Shown piece by piece: positions 23,111 through 35,624 of a stretch of DNA of 64,000 bases. Source of the stretch: Pohlia nutans (lineage: Eukaryota; Streptophyta; Bryopsida; Bryales; Mniaceae); assembly GCA_022496805.1 (NCBI GenBank), contig CM040103.1:9504001-9568000 (forward strand), read 5' to 3'. Positions within the stretch are counted from its first letter, which is position 1; every line of letters begins with the position of its first letter. The notes under the pieces were generated by a model. The model saw only the letters and a list, made by a program, of their open reading frames with translations, had not been told where the DNA came from and searched no databases. The position numbers and the translations under genes were made by a program.

Positions 23111-23333
23111 TAAGGTAGAGGTACCTTAAAACACCATGACATCTAAAACCACCAACTTCTACACCCCTTTTTCATTTCAGTAAGAAAATGTAGGCTTTTG
23201 TTACATGACTTATGCATCAATTGCTCAAAAGTTAAGTCATATACCAACAACTTACATTTCCTTCCTAAAATGAAGGAATGGTATAGAAGTTAGTGGTTTT
23301 AGGTGTCGTGGTGGTTTTAGGTACCTCTACTTA
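23111..23333. mobile_element. TA-flanked MITE family M, copy 1
   Basis: A 223-bp palindromic unit with left end TA-AGGTAGAGGTACCTTAAAAC and right end GTTTTAGGTACCTCTACT-TA. Long inverted arms include ACCACCAACTTCTACACC. The sister copy is at 52886-53106. No coding potential. The TA target suggests Tc1/mariner-type mobilisation. Confidence 0.85.
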
Positions 23334-24064
23334 CATAAGCAGAAGAAAGATTTTATTTTTTTCAGGCTTTTGACCAGGATCATAGAAATTATTTAGGAAC
23401 AATTGTATAGATTCTTCAATATGGCCATTTCTAAATTTTTCAATGCATGATTCATTTCAAAATAGTAACTGTGATCATTATGTCTCATTGTTGCCAAATT
23501 TACACAAAATCTAAAGAAATGAGTTAAAGATATGGTGCTACAAAAAAAAAAGATACATGGACAGAAAGATATAGAAATTTCTATCAGTGCATTGCATTCA
23601 AGAGGAATCGGCATATTTTGATAACAATGTGTTCCATCGGTGCGTAATGCCTTCATTCGTCAATGGAGCAATTATGTTATTAGAGAAGGAGACATTTACA
23701 CACAAAGTAATTTATGAGTGCTTTATGGACTACATAACCAACATGTTGCAAGAGAGGTGACTTGATTACGGGACATAATGTCATGTTCATGTTTGGATTT
23801 GCAATTTTTTTAATTTTTAGGTTGAACTCAGAAGGCATTCTTAGGATTGGTTTATACTATGGACCTAGAGTTGTGATAAGAAAAATGTATTATTTTCATG
23901 ACCACATCTCCATAGTCATACTTCATAGAAATGCAATTTTTAATGCTTTTGGCCTCTCACTTGATATAAACTAAATTTGCACCATGAAAAATGACCATGC
24001 ACCAAAAAGAGCGAGCTGACATTTTTAATGTATACCTAGCTATAGTAACCAGTAATGTTGGGCC

Positions 24065-24118
<54 letters not shown>

Positions 24119-25817
24119 ATATATGTATATATATATATGTATATATATATATGTATATATATTTTTTATTTTTTATATATTTATATTTATATATTTATAA
24201 ACGTCATTTGTTTATAAAGTTTCTTGGTTTCGCAGTGAGCTTGATCCACAAGATTATTAACTTGGATCATGAAACATTATCCACAAGGCCACTTAGAGAC
24301 CTTTTGGGGACGTCAATGTTCATGGTCATTCTCCTTTGTTTGATAGTACAACCCTAAGTTGTTTCGAGACGAGTTCATCGGCCAAGTACAAATTTTAAGG
24401 GCCCATGGGACAACTTCTTGGTTTGCAATATAATTAGCTCTTAGTCTAAACCTCTATAATGATACATCAAAGTACAATTTCATCCATACCTCAATTTCAA
24501 CTAACCCAATCACACCTTCTCTTTGTGCACAATATATGGTTAATGGACCTATTATAATTGTCACTTATTTAGAATGTAGGATTAGGTTCCATCATATATG
24601 CAATAAAGTACAAGAATATACCTAAATCTGGTCTTAGAAGGTGGTTTAGGACTTTGGAGGTCTCAACACATTCTCCAAATCTGAAGTGTCTACTTGCTCT
24701 CTGTGATATTTTGAGGATACTTTTCATTCATTTTACTAGGTGTCAAGTGGTTTGCAAGATTGCTTTGAAGATGCCCTCAACTCTTCATATGTGAAAAAAT
24801 CAATTGAGATTTTTGAAAAAATAGGCATTGATCTACAACGTTTGAATTTGTAACTTTTATTTATTGAAAGGTTCATACATAAAAGGAGAATGACTTTGAA
24901 AAGTGGGGTTTGTTATGTGTTGTTGGAAAGATAAGGAGAAGAACTCTCCAAATTACTAAGGTTTATAATTAAAAAGCAAAGCAAAGGCTTAGAAGTTTTA
25001 GGCCAACAAAAGATGGGCTTGCACTTTCAAAGATGGGCTTGCACTTGAGGTTTGGATAAATGAGTTAGAATCCGGTTGTACCCTCGGATACCGGTTAAAA
25101 AATGTCCTACTTCACACTAGGCCATAATTGTAATCATTTTGAGTAAGGAGTTCCACATCGTGAGTCCGAAAGTGAGATTATTAAGGACCCAGTGGAGGGT
25201 TGCGCATCTACTAAGGGCGGTTAGCGCCGGAAGGAATTAGTGCCGTCATTGGGCACATGGACATTTGTCAAAGCTCTGTCCCACGTTTTCAAATTAAAAA
25301 GTTTAGAAAAGAGTTTCAATTGAGCCAGCATTTCCTTCACATTGCATTGAAGAAGATATAGCACATTTACAGTCTTTAAATAAATTTAACCCCTACTCTC
25401 TAGGGGTGGTTTAGTGAGGTCATTCAATTCGCTAGTGGACTTGATCCTATGTTGACCCCTCTTATCAACAAACACAATTTTTTTATTCTTACACTTGACT
25501 TATTACATGTCTGGCTGTCTTGTGGGAGTTAAGCGTAACTATGTGAGAATTGCCGGATGTGAAGTCCCGTGACAAGTTTAGGAGTTAACATTTGGATGCT
25601 TGACATATATTGTGTTAGTAAGACTTAGTGTTTGTTGCCACTAGAGGAATGAATTATCATTCATACATACTAATAAACTTCACTAGGACAAAGGGATTGG
25701 CAAGAGGACGAGACAATCTTATGTTATTTATATTAGGAATATAGATTTTACTTCTTTTTAATAAATTTTATAACTTGTGACCCTTCTCAAATTATAATTG
25801 AAAATGATGGGCATAGG
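23334..25817. other. No gene seen; AT microsatellite and a possible TTAA element
   Basis: An (AT)n tract with ATG interruptions lies at 24068-24165. About 25140-25180 contains GAGTTCCACATCGTGAGTCC, which recalls motifs in some plant LTRs, but no paired LTR or primer site was found. 25386-25588 is bounded by TTAACCCCTAC and GTTTAGGAGTTAA and may be a 203-bp TTAA element. Open frames here are short and unremarkable. Confidence 0.4.
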
Positions 25818-27074
25818 TACCGTACCCGGCCGTCAGGGTCGGCAAAAATTAAATAAAAAAACAAAAGTTGAAAAAGATCGGAAATTATTGGAGAAGAGAG
25901 TCCAAAAGAAAAATTATTCATTGAAGAACATGCCGAATATTACAAAATTGAGCCAAGTTCATGCAGTAAAATCCCAAAATATTGCATACTCCACTTAACT
26001 AGTTGTTCACCTGTTGTGAAAGTCAAAAAATACCTAAGGCATCTTGAAGTTGACAAGTTGTGTCCAAAAATGGAAAACTAAAGACTGTTCCAAGTTGACA
26101 GGGTGCTCCACGCGCTCCACGCACTCTACGCCAAGCCCATGTGCTCCACGCCACTCCACGCCAGTCATCAATCTTCACAAGTATACATTCACATGGTCTT
26201 CATCTTCATGTATAGATGAGCGGAGCCGAGGGGCAAGCTGTGCAGTCTGGCGCTTCTTCCGACTTCCATTACCAGTTTGCATCCTGCATCTTTCTTCTAG
26301 TCCTTCTTGCAATCCACAGCTCTTAACAACTCTTCACAACTCTTGACAAGCTTACAATAGTTTGCAGCATCTTTCTCAAAGTCCATCATTGAATTTTGAA
26401 TTTTGAACCTTGATAACAACGTAGGTTCTAATCCTTGTTTGTCCTTCATATCCGTGTCCAAACATCATTTTGGGATTCACAACTTCAATAGGCTGGATTC
26501 AAAATTCAATTCCGACCTTCAACAGCTACAACTTGAAGAAGATCACCGCCAACTTTGTGCACTCCGTCTAGATTATTGTTGTGTGGATGATCTGATGATC
26601 CTCGTGTTGATGATCCTCGTGCCTCCCGCAGCCTATTCACCATTTCCGAATGATCTGTTGATCTTCGTGCCTCCCGCGACAAATCGGTGTTCAGATGACT
26701 TTTTCAAACAGAGCCGGACGACCATTTTGGTATTGTTCTTGTCCTCACCATTTGTTTCTCCACGGCAGCTTGTTAGTGTTATCTTAGTATGGTTGAAAGA
26801 ATATTTAGATGTATTTTGATTGAAAAGGGTTTGAAAAAAATTGGGAGTGGAGAAGAGAAGTTAGAGTGAAGGTAGATTTGAGATGTCACTGATCAAGCCT
26901 TGCTTGTTGTTGTGTAGATTTGTTGTGCGGTGGTCTACCCTGGCGTCCTCTTCCACGTCCCCTTCCAGAGCTGCAATCACAATCTCAAATTTCATAGGTA
27001 TGTGCTCTAAACTTGTGTATAAATCTCATTTCAAAATTATTTCCATATCATATGAATGCTCAAGTTCTTGAAAC

Positions 27075-28952
27075 TTACCTTAGAATAGGTAGAAGTTGCA
27101 CCGATGGATTTGACCTCCTAGTTACAACTTCAGCTCTTGAATATGGGCTTGTTGTGCTTGATGTTGCAGATGGAGGTATCTTTCTTGCCATGCCCCGTAG
27201 TGTGGCCATACTGGTCGTGTTGCTTGAAGTTGTGAGCAATGACACTCTAGTGAGAGAGTCCTCCAAAATTGTGTCTAAAGACACTTCTACACATGTCTCT
27301 TCGTTGTCATTGTTGTTGTTTGTTTCCACTGCTACATCTTCCTCAATGTTGAACAATGGTGTTTTGATGTTGTTAATCATGGCTTGCTTTTGAAACTCTG
27401 GTTCAAATGCACATTGTAGACTTGTATAGCTCCATCCTTTCTTTACCATTTCACGTCTAGTTGTAAGGTTGTGCCATACTGTGAAAAGCCATCCACAAAT
27501 TTTGGGCTTCAAAGTGGACATTTTCAAGTCCGCTTTCAAGTCTTCGGATTTGTCAATTTGATTTGAAATCACCTCCATTGTAAACTTGTTAAATTCCACT
27601 CGAAAGGCATGTTTGAAAGGCCTTTGTAAAATAACATCTGCTGGTTGGAAAATAGATGTGCAATTGGCGGGTATGAAGAGCAAATGAATCCTAGGATGAT
27701 TGCTCTTCATCCACGCTCTAAACTCCTTGCTAATATGAACACTCCAACAATCAATGAGCCAAATCATATCTTGATGTGTAGAAAGTCCCAAACGATCTAT
27801 TTGTGATGTTCTATAATTCAATAGAATGTTGTTCACAAAATCCTTGCATGTGTCTAGAGTAGACCAATGATTTGAAGAGAATGTAAGATGCCAACCGTCG
27901 TCTTCACATGCAACACGCTCATCATTCTTAGGGGAAAGGGATCTTGGAGTCAAACCTTGGAAAATCACTTGAAAAGGCAAAATATTTCCATTGGCTGCTG
28001 AAGAGACAGCCACAGTGATTTGACGTTTGTCTTCTATTCCTTGTACCTTCACATGCTTAGAATTCTTTTCTTCCCACGTTCGAGCTCCACTTGTAGGAAC
28101 AAGATGAATGCCCGTTTGGTCGGTATTCACAACTAATTCCTCTCAAATGTTGTGAATCTTCACCAAATAGGCACATCTTTGTGCCATCTTCTTCCCTTGA
28201 TCTTCATAGTCTCATGGTAGTTTCCCTGCTGCTGTTGTTGCAGCTCGGTAACTCCAATTCATCTCAGCCTTGATGTATGCTAATGTCCATTTGTAACTCA
28301 CACAAAATCCACTAGAATCCTCTAGCAAATGGGGTTCTCGTTTAGAGATGATTGCTTTTATTATACCTTATATGCAAGCTCCATACAAAGGTTGACCAGT
28401 AATCCTTTGTTTCTTCAAGACCTCACAAATCTCCTCTTTAAGGAGAGGATATGAGGCTAAAACTGAACAATGTTGTGTAGACTTGGCAAAATAAGTGCCA
28501 ACTTCTACACACCTCTTGATGTTGTCTTTCAAAGCTCCATTTGAATGAAACCAACCATACATGGTTCCTCTACTCAAATAGTCATAAACACAACTCAAGT
28601 CTCCTGGCTTTCTATCGGCAAACCTCAAGAAGTTCCATGCATCCCCGATGTTTCGATGTTGTTTAACAGCAGCATAGATAGGAGGCCAAAGACTTGGAGT
28701 GAACCAATTTCGGTATTGACTTTTTACCTTCTTACTTGTTTTCTTCATGGTTGTTGCCTTGGGAAGATGCACATCTTGGTTTCTCTTAGGCCTCCCCACT
28801 GGTCTCTTCAAGATCACCTTCTTTGGCATTGCTTTCTCCTTCTCCAACTTCTCATTGAAAGTTGCAAACTCCACTTTCACTGCTCTCTCCCTTTCTTCCT
28901 TAGAAATTGGTGTAAAAAAAGCTAAATCTAATTGCTTATGCTTTGGAGCCAT
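27075..28952 (-). pseudogene. DDE transposase (pogo/Tigger-like DDE_1 superfamily), three in-frame stops
   Basis: A single frame of 626 codons runs from the Met at 28952 (MAPKHKQLDLAFF) to the stop at 27075, interrupted by stops at 28370-28368, 28214-28212 and 28145-28143. There are no frameshifts. The N-terminal third is basic, with a coiled charged segment and an AT-hook-like KRPVGRPKRN. The catalytic part shows NTDQTGIHLVP (first Asp), WLIDCWSVHISKEF (second Asp) and FIPANCTSIFQPADVILQRP (third Asp), the order and spacing of DDE_1 family transposases. The tail is Ser/Thr/Asn-rich. Two of the stops are TGA, consistent with CGA to TGA decay by cytosine deamination (inference). The Met at 28130 would start only the catalytic part. 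Because ends, frame and catalytic residues are otherwise kept, inactivation looks recent. Confidence 0.88.
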
Positions 28953-28957
28953 TGCTC

Positions 28958-28960
<3 letters not shown>

Positions 28961-28995
<35 letters not shown>
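28961..28995. repeat. (CA)n microsatellite 5' of the transposase start
   Basis: About 17 CA units lie 10 bp upstream of the transposase start codon, inside the transposon, so the tract is in its leader or promoter. Confidence 0.9.
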
Positions 28996-28999
<4 letters not shown>

Positions 29000-29329
29000 A
29001 GCAAATGCACACTACAATCCAGCAATAGTAGAAAAAATTGAAAAGAGAGACAAGGTACCAATAAGTGAGAGTAACACATACAAAAGACCACTAATTGAGA
29101 TTAGGGCATTCAATTAGGTTAAGCACACCAAGGCCGCCACAAACGGATGAAAAATAGAAAATTCTTCATTGTCGTGAACTAGCCTTGTATTAAAGCGCCG
29201 AATCTTTTATAATTATTTTTTTGAAAATTTGAAATTTTTATTAATTTCTTGTTGCCATGCCGGACCCACTTTCTCTACTTTAATTAATTATTCGGCATGA
29301 GATGCCGACCCCGACGGCCGGGTACGGTA

Positions 29330-31216
29330 ATTATGAAAAAGATCACAGTCCTACATATAAGATCTTCCTATATGCTTCCTTGAGAAGAGTTCATCCTTAT
29401 TATATATCTACATGTATTTCTAAAGCCCCTTTTTTTTAAATCACAAAGCTTAATTTATAAATAATATGAAATAGTAATACCTTCATCTTTTATGTGTGAT
29501 GTATGTGAATGTTTTCAATATCATGTATTTATATATATTTATATGTTAATAATAAGACGATTTAATTTGAAAAGAAATATAGAGCATAAAAAAATAATGT
29601 GAGTGTTTCTATAAATTATGTGTATAGGAAAGAGATTTGAGACTTAAGTAAAATTGTGCAACTAATTGGTCAAACTATGCAAGGTCGAAGGATGTTTCGG
29701 ACTTTAAATGGTGAAATATAATTTATGCATACTCTATCAAGTTGCAACCAATACGTATTTGGTAGTTTTTACTACCTTCCTTTTTACTTACATGTGTTTT
29801 TGGCTATATATCATATTTTTGTGATGAATATCAAAATAAAACCATATAAATAAGTTTTGGAATACATAAGAAGTACCAATTTATAAAATTTAATTGGACA
29901 AATTACCTTAATATGATCTTGCCTCCACTTGAAGTGAAGAATAAAAGCCTATCCATACTTTTGAAGAAGCTACACTTCAAATTTCATCAATTCATAGTTT
30001 ATTCTGATAGTATCAAAATTATATGTTTTTTAATCCTTTTGAAAAGGAAGATAAACACTACAATTTTGTATTTTTTTAATAATAGTAAACACACCGAGTC
30101 GCTGAAAGCCACAAGAATGGAAAAAATATTTTACAATGATGAGAGCAATGATGTTATTTTTGGTAGTCTAAGGTAAAGACACTTTGAACCATGAATCTCA
30201 TCCAAATGACGATTTAGACTTCCCTGCAACATTAGCAAGGTGGACCTATTGCAACAACTTTTAGTTATCTTGTTCAAATTTAGTGCGTCCAATCATTGCT
30301 ATTTCATTGTACCTTAGAGCCTTTTTCTATTTTCATTTGTGTATTCACAAAATTGAGTATACAAATGAGTACTTAATTTTTTTTCATTACATGCATATTC
30401 AACAACTAGGGGTTTTGTTTTGGAAATGTGTATCAATTTCATCATTCAACAAAAAATTATGTAAAAAATGTGCATGATTTAAGGGTTTCTATCTTCATAT
30501 GAGGAAAAACACTCTTTAGTTAAAGAACTACACTGGTTATTGCACAATAATGTTAAACAGTAATGTGAATCATAGTACTTCAATATTTTCATAGTAATTG
30601 TGGCATTAGAACAAAAGTGTGAGTCTTAATCGAGAGTATTGAGAATTCTTACACTAATGTACAATTGAGATGCATGTACTGAAATTAGTGTGAGGATTGG
30701 TGTAAAATCTCACACTAATTTTGTGACTCAACAGTAATGACAATAATCCGTGCATCAAATGTATGCCACATTCCTTAACCCTTAAACGTGGGCTTAAATG
30801 TCAAGAGGATCCTTGGAGGGCAGCATGAAGAGCATTCCTAACAGTCTGCTACTACTTAAAAAGAAAAAGAAGAAGAAGAAGAAGGAAAAAAAAAAAAAAA
30901 AAAAAAAACTGGCATCTTGTTGTCGATGCTCGCCAATAGGCGTTGTTGGCCAACGTTACTGCTATTTTTTTAATCAAGAAAAATCTTTGTCTCTATCCAT
31001 AGTTGTTGCCCAATCATAGCTCCCCCCCTTCTCCCGATTCCTTCATTTGATTGTGGATTGTTCCACTTATGTCTAATTTAGGCACAACTTGGAAATCTAA
31101 ACTCGCTTTTTCATCACTTTTCCAAAGCACCAATCCATGTCAATTTTGGTTGAGAAAATCCACTTATTTTCTCCATTATGCTCTCATGAATAAACCTATA
31201 GAGCTTGCTTTCACAT
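29330..31216. other. No gene seen; repeat fragments
   Basis: About 30600-30740 contains a TGTGAG/CTCACACTAAT-rich segment, with relatives at about 60330-60410 and 61740-61820. A solitary TTAACCCTTAAACGTGGGC left end occurs at 30775 with no partner found. An A/AAG-rich tract is at 30858-30908. Open frames at 29913-30176 and 30283-30477 lack motifs. Confidence 0.4.
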
Positions 31217-31456
31217 TTAATCCTTAAAGGTTCAACTTAGAGCCATGTCCAACCATTATTATACAACAATATTCCCTTGTATTCAACATGGTTCCACACC
31301 TCCTATGGGTTCAAGATCAAAAGCGAAATTAAAATTCACGTCGACATGATTTTAACGAGCTATTGGGGTCTCAATTTGTAACTTTCTATTTACAACAAAT
31401 ATCAAATATACGCAAAAGTATCTACTACCCTATAACTCTTTAGGGTCAAGGGTTAA
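31217..31456. mobile_element. TTAA MITE family H, copy 1
   Basis: A 240-bp unit from TTAATCCTTAAAGGTTCAAC to TAGGGTCAAGGGTTAA. The interior matches, in inverted orientation, about 48896-49136 (shared TATACAACAATATT and GAGCTATTGGGGTCTCAATT-type blocks) and more distantly the 31494 copy. Confidence 0.75.
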
Positions 31457-31493
31457 CTTCACGGTTCAAGATACTTCTACCTCAATCTACATC

Positions 31494-31726
31494 TTAACCC
31501 CTGAACGTCTCAAAATGCCTTTGCGACAAGTAGAATACGACGTATTTTTCTTGTATTTGGAATTGATCCACACTTTTAATGGGTTTGAGTTCAACAAAGA
31601 AGTTGAAATTCAGATTGATGCAGTTCTAATGAGCTATTGAGATCCCAATTTTGAACATCTTGTTGATTGCAAATGCCACTTATACGGCAATGTATCTACT
31701 ATCCCCATGAGACTTTTAGGGGTTAA
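31494..31726. mobile_element. TTAA MITE family H, copy 2
   Basis: A 233-bp unit from TTAACCCCTGAACGTCTCAA to GAGACTTTTAGGGGTTAA, with interior blocks such as AATGAGCTATTGAGATCCCA shared with the neighbouring copy 37 bp away. Confidence 0.8.
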
Positions 31727-32289
31727 GTATACTTTTCAGATTTTTTTTTGGAGTACACACACATATTTAATGCTGACAGTACCATCATCAATGCAACCAT
31801 CACATGAAATATTGCTCAACAAATTCATGCTAGCTTTCCAAAGGGTTCACTGTGCAATGCCTAGCTTGTTTTGGAATTCCCTTGAGAAAAGAGCATTGAT
31901 ACTCTCTCACTCACTCCTCATCTGCGACAATATGATAGAGAGGACCAGCGCGCGCTCGTGAGGTCCACGTTTGATTCAATTTGTTGTCATTAGGAGCTGA
32001 CAAATGGAATCTACTGTTGATGGTTGCAATGGGTTTTTGGATGTCATGATAACCAACTCAAGCACTCACTGGTACTCCACTGCTCTTCCTTCCTTTGGCT
32101 AGTTTTTACACATTGTTGCAAAATGGGAGACAACTTACAACTGTAAAGCCAATCCCGTCTTCAATTCGAGCGGCACCAGTACGACATTGCCTGACACTCC
32201 CAACAATCCCACCTGTGCTTCATTATGTTATACCTTCAAAAATATATTATATACAATCAACTATTAAGTATGTTCATTACGTTCATCTC
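31727..32289. other. No gene seen
   Basis: Open frames at 31707-31961 and 32095-32292 (plus) carry no recognisable motif. No repeat match within the window was found. Confidence 0.35.
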
Positions 32290-32638
32290 TAGTAGAAAAG
32301 GTGACAATGCCAAGGGAGATGCCTAGGCAAGTGGTGCCCAATTCCACACATGCACAATGATTTTTCCTAGGCATCGCCCTTGCAATGTACGGGGAGATCC
32401 AGCTGTTAGTGTAAAATCAACCAAATGGAATTGTCAAATTACCGGTTAAAACTCGTAGTTACATAATAGAATCCGAGTAAATTTTGTGATACTCGGGTGC
32501 TACCTAGGTGAAACGTGGATAATAACCGTATGGGTTCTTGTCTAAAATTGGTGCCTTGTGTAAAATATTGGATTTTGGTTGGTGTCCTTGGAAAACTCCC
32601 CGTTCATTGCTCCCCGGGGAGCGCCACCTTTTTTACTA
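32290..32638. mobile_element. TA-flanked MITE family N, long copy
   Basis: The ends GTAGAAAAGGTGACAATGCC and, in complement, GTAAAAAAGGTGGCGCTCCC lie between TA dinucleotides (32290-32291, 32637-32638). They match the ends of the 102-bp copies at 35245 and 39252; this copy carries about 250 bp of extra interior. Confidence 0.7.
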
Positions 32639-32736
32639 GTAGGGAAACCTTGAACAAAATGGCTCTTATTACACGTTTGTTTGAAAAAGAGATCATACAA
32701 TTTATAGTTTGCCCTCTATATAATCACACTCCATAA

Positions 32737-33299
32737 TACTCTCTCCATCCCATAATAGGTGATGCTTTTGAAAAAAACAAAAAAATTAAGCAACCTAGAA
32801 TGATTTCATTGAATCTCTTAATACAATGAGTTTCTATTTCCAAGTAGTTTTTTGTTCAATCAATATCATACTCCATATAGTGTAACTGGTAAGTGGCATG
32901 TGACATCTCATAGACTGTGACATTAAAGAGGTCCGGCTATTCAGTTTCTTCAGTACAAGCAAGCTCTCAAATAAATTGATGAACTTGTTTATGTTGTGAA
33001 GGAGGCATATGATAGCATGTCAATTTAAATTTCCTGAATAAGGCTTTCTTGAGTTTACAGCATCGAATAGTAGAAACTATGAAAGTAGGTGGTTGCAATA
33101 GTTATAGAGTTCCACACATGAGCAAAAACAAACTTCATAGACAAAAAACACTTTATGTTCTTCAGATGCATATGTATTGTGATTTTCTTTGTTAAGATCT
33201 GTAAAGCAACAACATCAAATTGAATAAATGATTTGTATCAAGTAATTTCAAACAATTTTTTTTTCTCAAAGCATCACCTATCATAGGACGCAAGGAGTA
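32737..33299. mobile_element. Stowaway-like MITE, 563 bp
   Basis: The left end TA-CTCTCTCCATCCCATAATAG and the right end complement TA-CTCCTTGCGTCCTATGATAG form inverted repeats with GGTGATGCTTT inside and TA at both outer ends. CTCCCTCCGTCCC-type ends with a TA target are the Stowaway hallmark. At 563 bp it is long for the group. Confidence 0.85.
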
Positions 33300-34097
33300 T
33301 GATGATATTATTGTTTAAAACAATACACATGTGACAATCATTTTTTGTGGGTGATCCATGCCTGCCACCTTAAAGGTGGGACTTTCCAAACATGTCATAA
33401 TAGAGAAGGACAACTATAATTTGTTAAGGACCTATAGTGGTTTTCCCATTCTCGTGTTTTTTTGCTCATGAATGTATACATGATCTTCATGTTATGATGT
33501 AGGGTTTTGAAAAAATTCACATACATCTCAAATAGTGATCAAAGTTTTTTACAATTTGGTTATGTCAAGGACCAATCATAGTTTTCCATTCCTTGCTTTT
33601 GTTTTTGATTGATGAGTGTGTTTTTTATTATTAAACATAAGGTTTTTTTTTTGGGGAGACCTTATACATATCTTGAAGAGGATTTTGTAAATACCTACAT
33701 GTGTTATTTAGATATTGTATGAAATTTTGAATTTTTTCTCATGGGTTTTCAAAAGGTTGCTACTTTTGTCACTCTCCAAGCGATGTACATCCTATTAACT
33801 ACAAAATTACGTATCTATATCTGTTTTTAAACTACCAAACTCATGGGAAGGAGAAAATCACATTACATTCTGTACGGGTTATTAGTTTTTAGGCAAGAGC
33901 GTTATTGAACAATATGCCAAATTGTTCAATATAATTGAGAACATCCAAATCTATACTTTTTGTTTGCACTATGGGGATTAGAACAAGGAGAAGAATCATA
34001 GGTTATAATCCAATGACATAGTGATGTGGTTGTCTTAGACATTATTGGCTTTGATATGAACATTAAGCATGTAATTGTTTGGAGACCAATACCAAAG
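33300..34097. other. No gene seen
   Basis: It is AT-rich with a short inner similarity between 33420-33470 and 33540-33600 (CTATAGTGGTTTTCCCATTC against CATAGTTTTCCATTCC). No supported reading frame. Confidence 0.35.
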
Positions 34098-34105
34098 GTT
34101 ATGTT

Positions 34106-34375
34106 CTTGGGGGTGCACTCTACATTATGTTTGAGAATCACGTGAGTTCATGACCCCTTCAAAAAACCCCCTTGTATACGAGAGGTTATATGTCTAAATA
34201 TCTTTGTATATAGATGTATTCCGTTTTAAATATATGTATAGTGTAAGTATACGTGAATATTTTCAGTTCTAAATGTGTTTATTGTGTATATACGTAATAC
34301 GACAATGTTCGAATTAATACCCCTTCTATGCACTCACGTATACTTGTACATGTTTAGTACAGTGCACCCCCCGAG
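34106..34375. mobile_element. 270-bp element with 8-bp target duplication, same family as 1949-3138
   Basis: The ends CTTGGGGGTGCAC and GTGCACCCCCCGAG are inverted repeats, flanked by the direct repeat GTTATGTT (34098-34105 and 34376-34383). Subterminal sequence is shared with the 1.19-kb element (GAATCACGTG near the left; TGCACTCACGTATACT near the right), but the AT-hook reading frame is absent. This independent target duplication confirms the element class. Confidence 0.88.
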
Positions 34376-34383
34376 GTTATGTT

Positions 34384-35244
34384 GTTAACCTCTAAAGAAC
34401 CAAGAATCTCAAACCAAGTTTCATATCATAGTAGTTCTCAATAGGTTCATCTTTGCATTTTGGGCATTTTCAAAAAGTTTTAAACTCGGAATAGCGGGTC
34501 AAAAAATAAAGTACAACCAACTTTGTAGCTTATAATCTTACTATTGAAGGACCCTGAATGGTTGAAAATTTGTAAATGCTAATAAATTCAAGTTGGTTGA
34601 AATTTCCTATAATTAAATTGGTTAAAAAAATTTAAGATAAAAAACTATTTGCCTTTTTATGAGAAGGAATGCTTTTAGGCAACTTTGGAGTGTTTGGAGA
34701 GAAACATAGTGGTGGTCCTTTAAGGAATAAGGATACTCAACTCCATTGGGTACGTTGAAAAGGGACATGGCTCGTGATAGTTTAATATATGCCATGTTTG
34801 TAGGTCAAATGTTACATCGGAAACGGTACGCCTCACACCGTCCACATCATCAATGTCATACATCTTGCACTTGCAATTGATTGTACAATTATCGAAATCT
34901 CCAGAGCTAGCGAGTGAGCCGGGAAATGGTGTGAGTTTTCAGATCCCATCAAGATCATGTATGATATCAGATGCTGTGTGGCGTCTGGTTCGCACACATC
35001 ACCAACTTTTCTCAAACCCCCCCCCCCCCCCCGAAGTACAAGACTGGCCGTGGCAGGTATATATATTATCTTGCAGCATATTGAGTGTCACAGCAACCCC
35101 ATTTAGTGACCAAGTCAAAGAAACTTTGTCCCAAAACTCTACTCCATGTCAATTATTTGAATACGTCAACGAATGCGTGTGTAGCTCATAACATTCATAA
35201 GCCCTAAACTTTGAGTCCCTACTAAAGTTTTCAAGATTCTCCAC
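34384..35244. other. Unassigned; lone TTAA-type left end and a C run
   Basis: TTAACCTCTAAAGAACCAAG at 34385 is a family B-like left end whose right end I could not find with confidence (a weak candidate is GGTCCTTTAAGGAATAA near 34714-34730). A 16-base C run is at 35017-35032. Open frames on both strands at 34833-35191 overlap and lack motifs. Confidence 0.4.
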
Positions 35245-35346
35245 TAGTAGAAAAGGTGGCGCTTCCCAGGCAAAATCACTGTGCATGCGTGGAATTCGGT
35301 ACTATTTGCTTAGGCATCTCCCTAGGTAGTGCCACCTTTTCTACTA
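35245..35346. mobile_element. TA-flanked MITE family N, short copy
   Basis: A 98-bp element with ends GTAGAAAAGGTGGCGCTTCC and GGTAGTGCCACCTTTTCTAC lies between TA dinucleotides. A near twin is at 39252-39353. Confidence 0.85.
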
Positions 35347-35386
35347 GTAATCTCTGATGCTTTTGAATGCTCTTTGTTTTCATATC

Positions 35387-35624
35387 TTAACCCCTAAAGG
35401 ACCAAGGATTCATGGTTTTAAATTGACAAATTCAATTGATCATACTGTGAAAAATATAATTCAGATGGGACAAATTTTTATATCTCTAGAATTAGTGAAG
35501 AACAATGCAGGTGTTCGTCGAAAAACAAACAAATTTGAAGAAAAGGAAGTCCATGTAGAACCTACTCAAATCTACTAAAAAAACATGAGGTTCAATTTGG
35601 GCTTCTTGGTCCTTTGGGGGTTAA
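35387..35624. mobile_element. TTAA MITE family B, intact copy
   Basis: A 238-bp unit from TTAACCCCTAAAGGACCAAG to GTCCTTTGGGGGTTAA, inverted relative to the 3268 copy. The last TTAA is shared with the family D element that follows. Confidence 0.88.

Larger units (their letters stand above)
25818..29329 (-). mobile_element. 3.5-kb Tc1/mariner-pogo-like DNA transposon
   Basis: The terminal inverted repeats read TACCGTACCCGGCCGTCAGG at 25818 and, in complement, the same with G for A at 29329. They extend about 27 bp through GGTCGGCA with one mismatch, and the TA at each end is the likely target duplication. A transposase gene on the minus strand occupies 27075-28952. A roughly 1.2-kb non-coding segment follows it and includes a short CTCCACGC repeat at about 26105-26160. 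A 200-bp relative with the same ends is at 58075-58274. With intact ends but a broken transposase it can move only if another copy supplies the enzyme. Confidence 0.88.

Noticed and set aside
25140..25590. LTR-like motif GAGTTCCACATCG and following sequence
   Set aside because: No second LTR, primer binding site, polypurine tract or polymerase frame was found.
26403..26819. Plus-strand 138-codon frame inside the pogo-like transposon
   Set aside because: It lies in the non-coding 3' segment of the element, has low-complexity repeats and opposes the transposase direction.
30798..31019. Frame with a poly-lysine stretch
   Set aside because: It is produced by an A-rich simple repeat.
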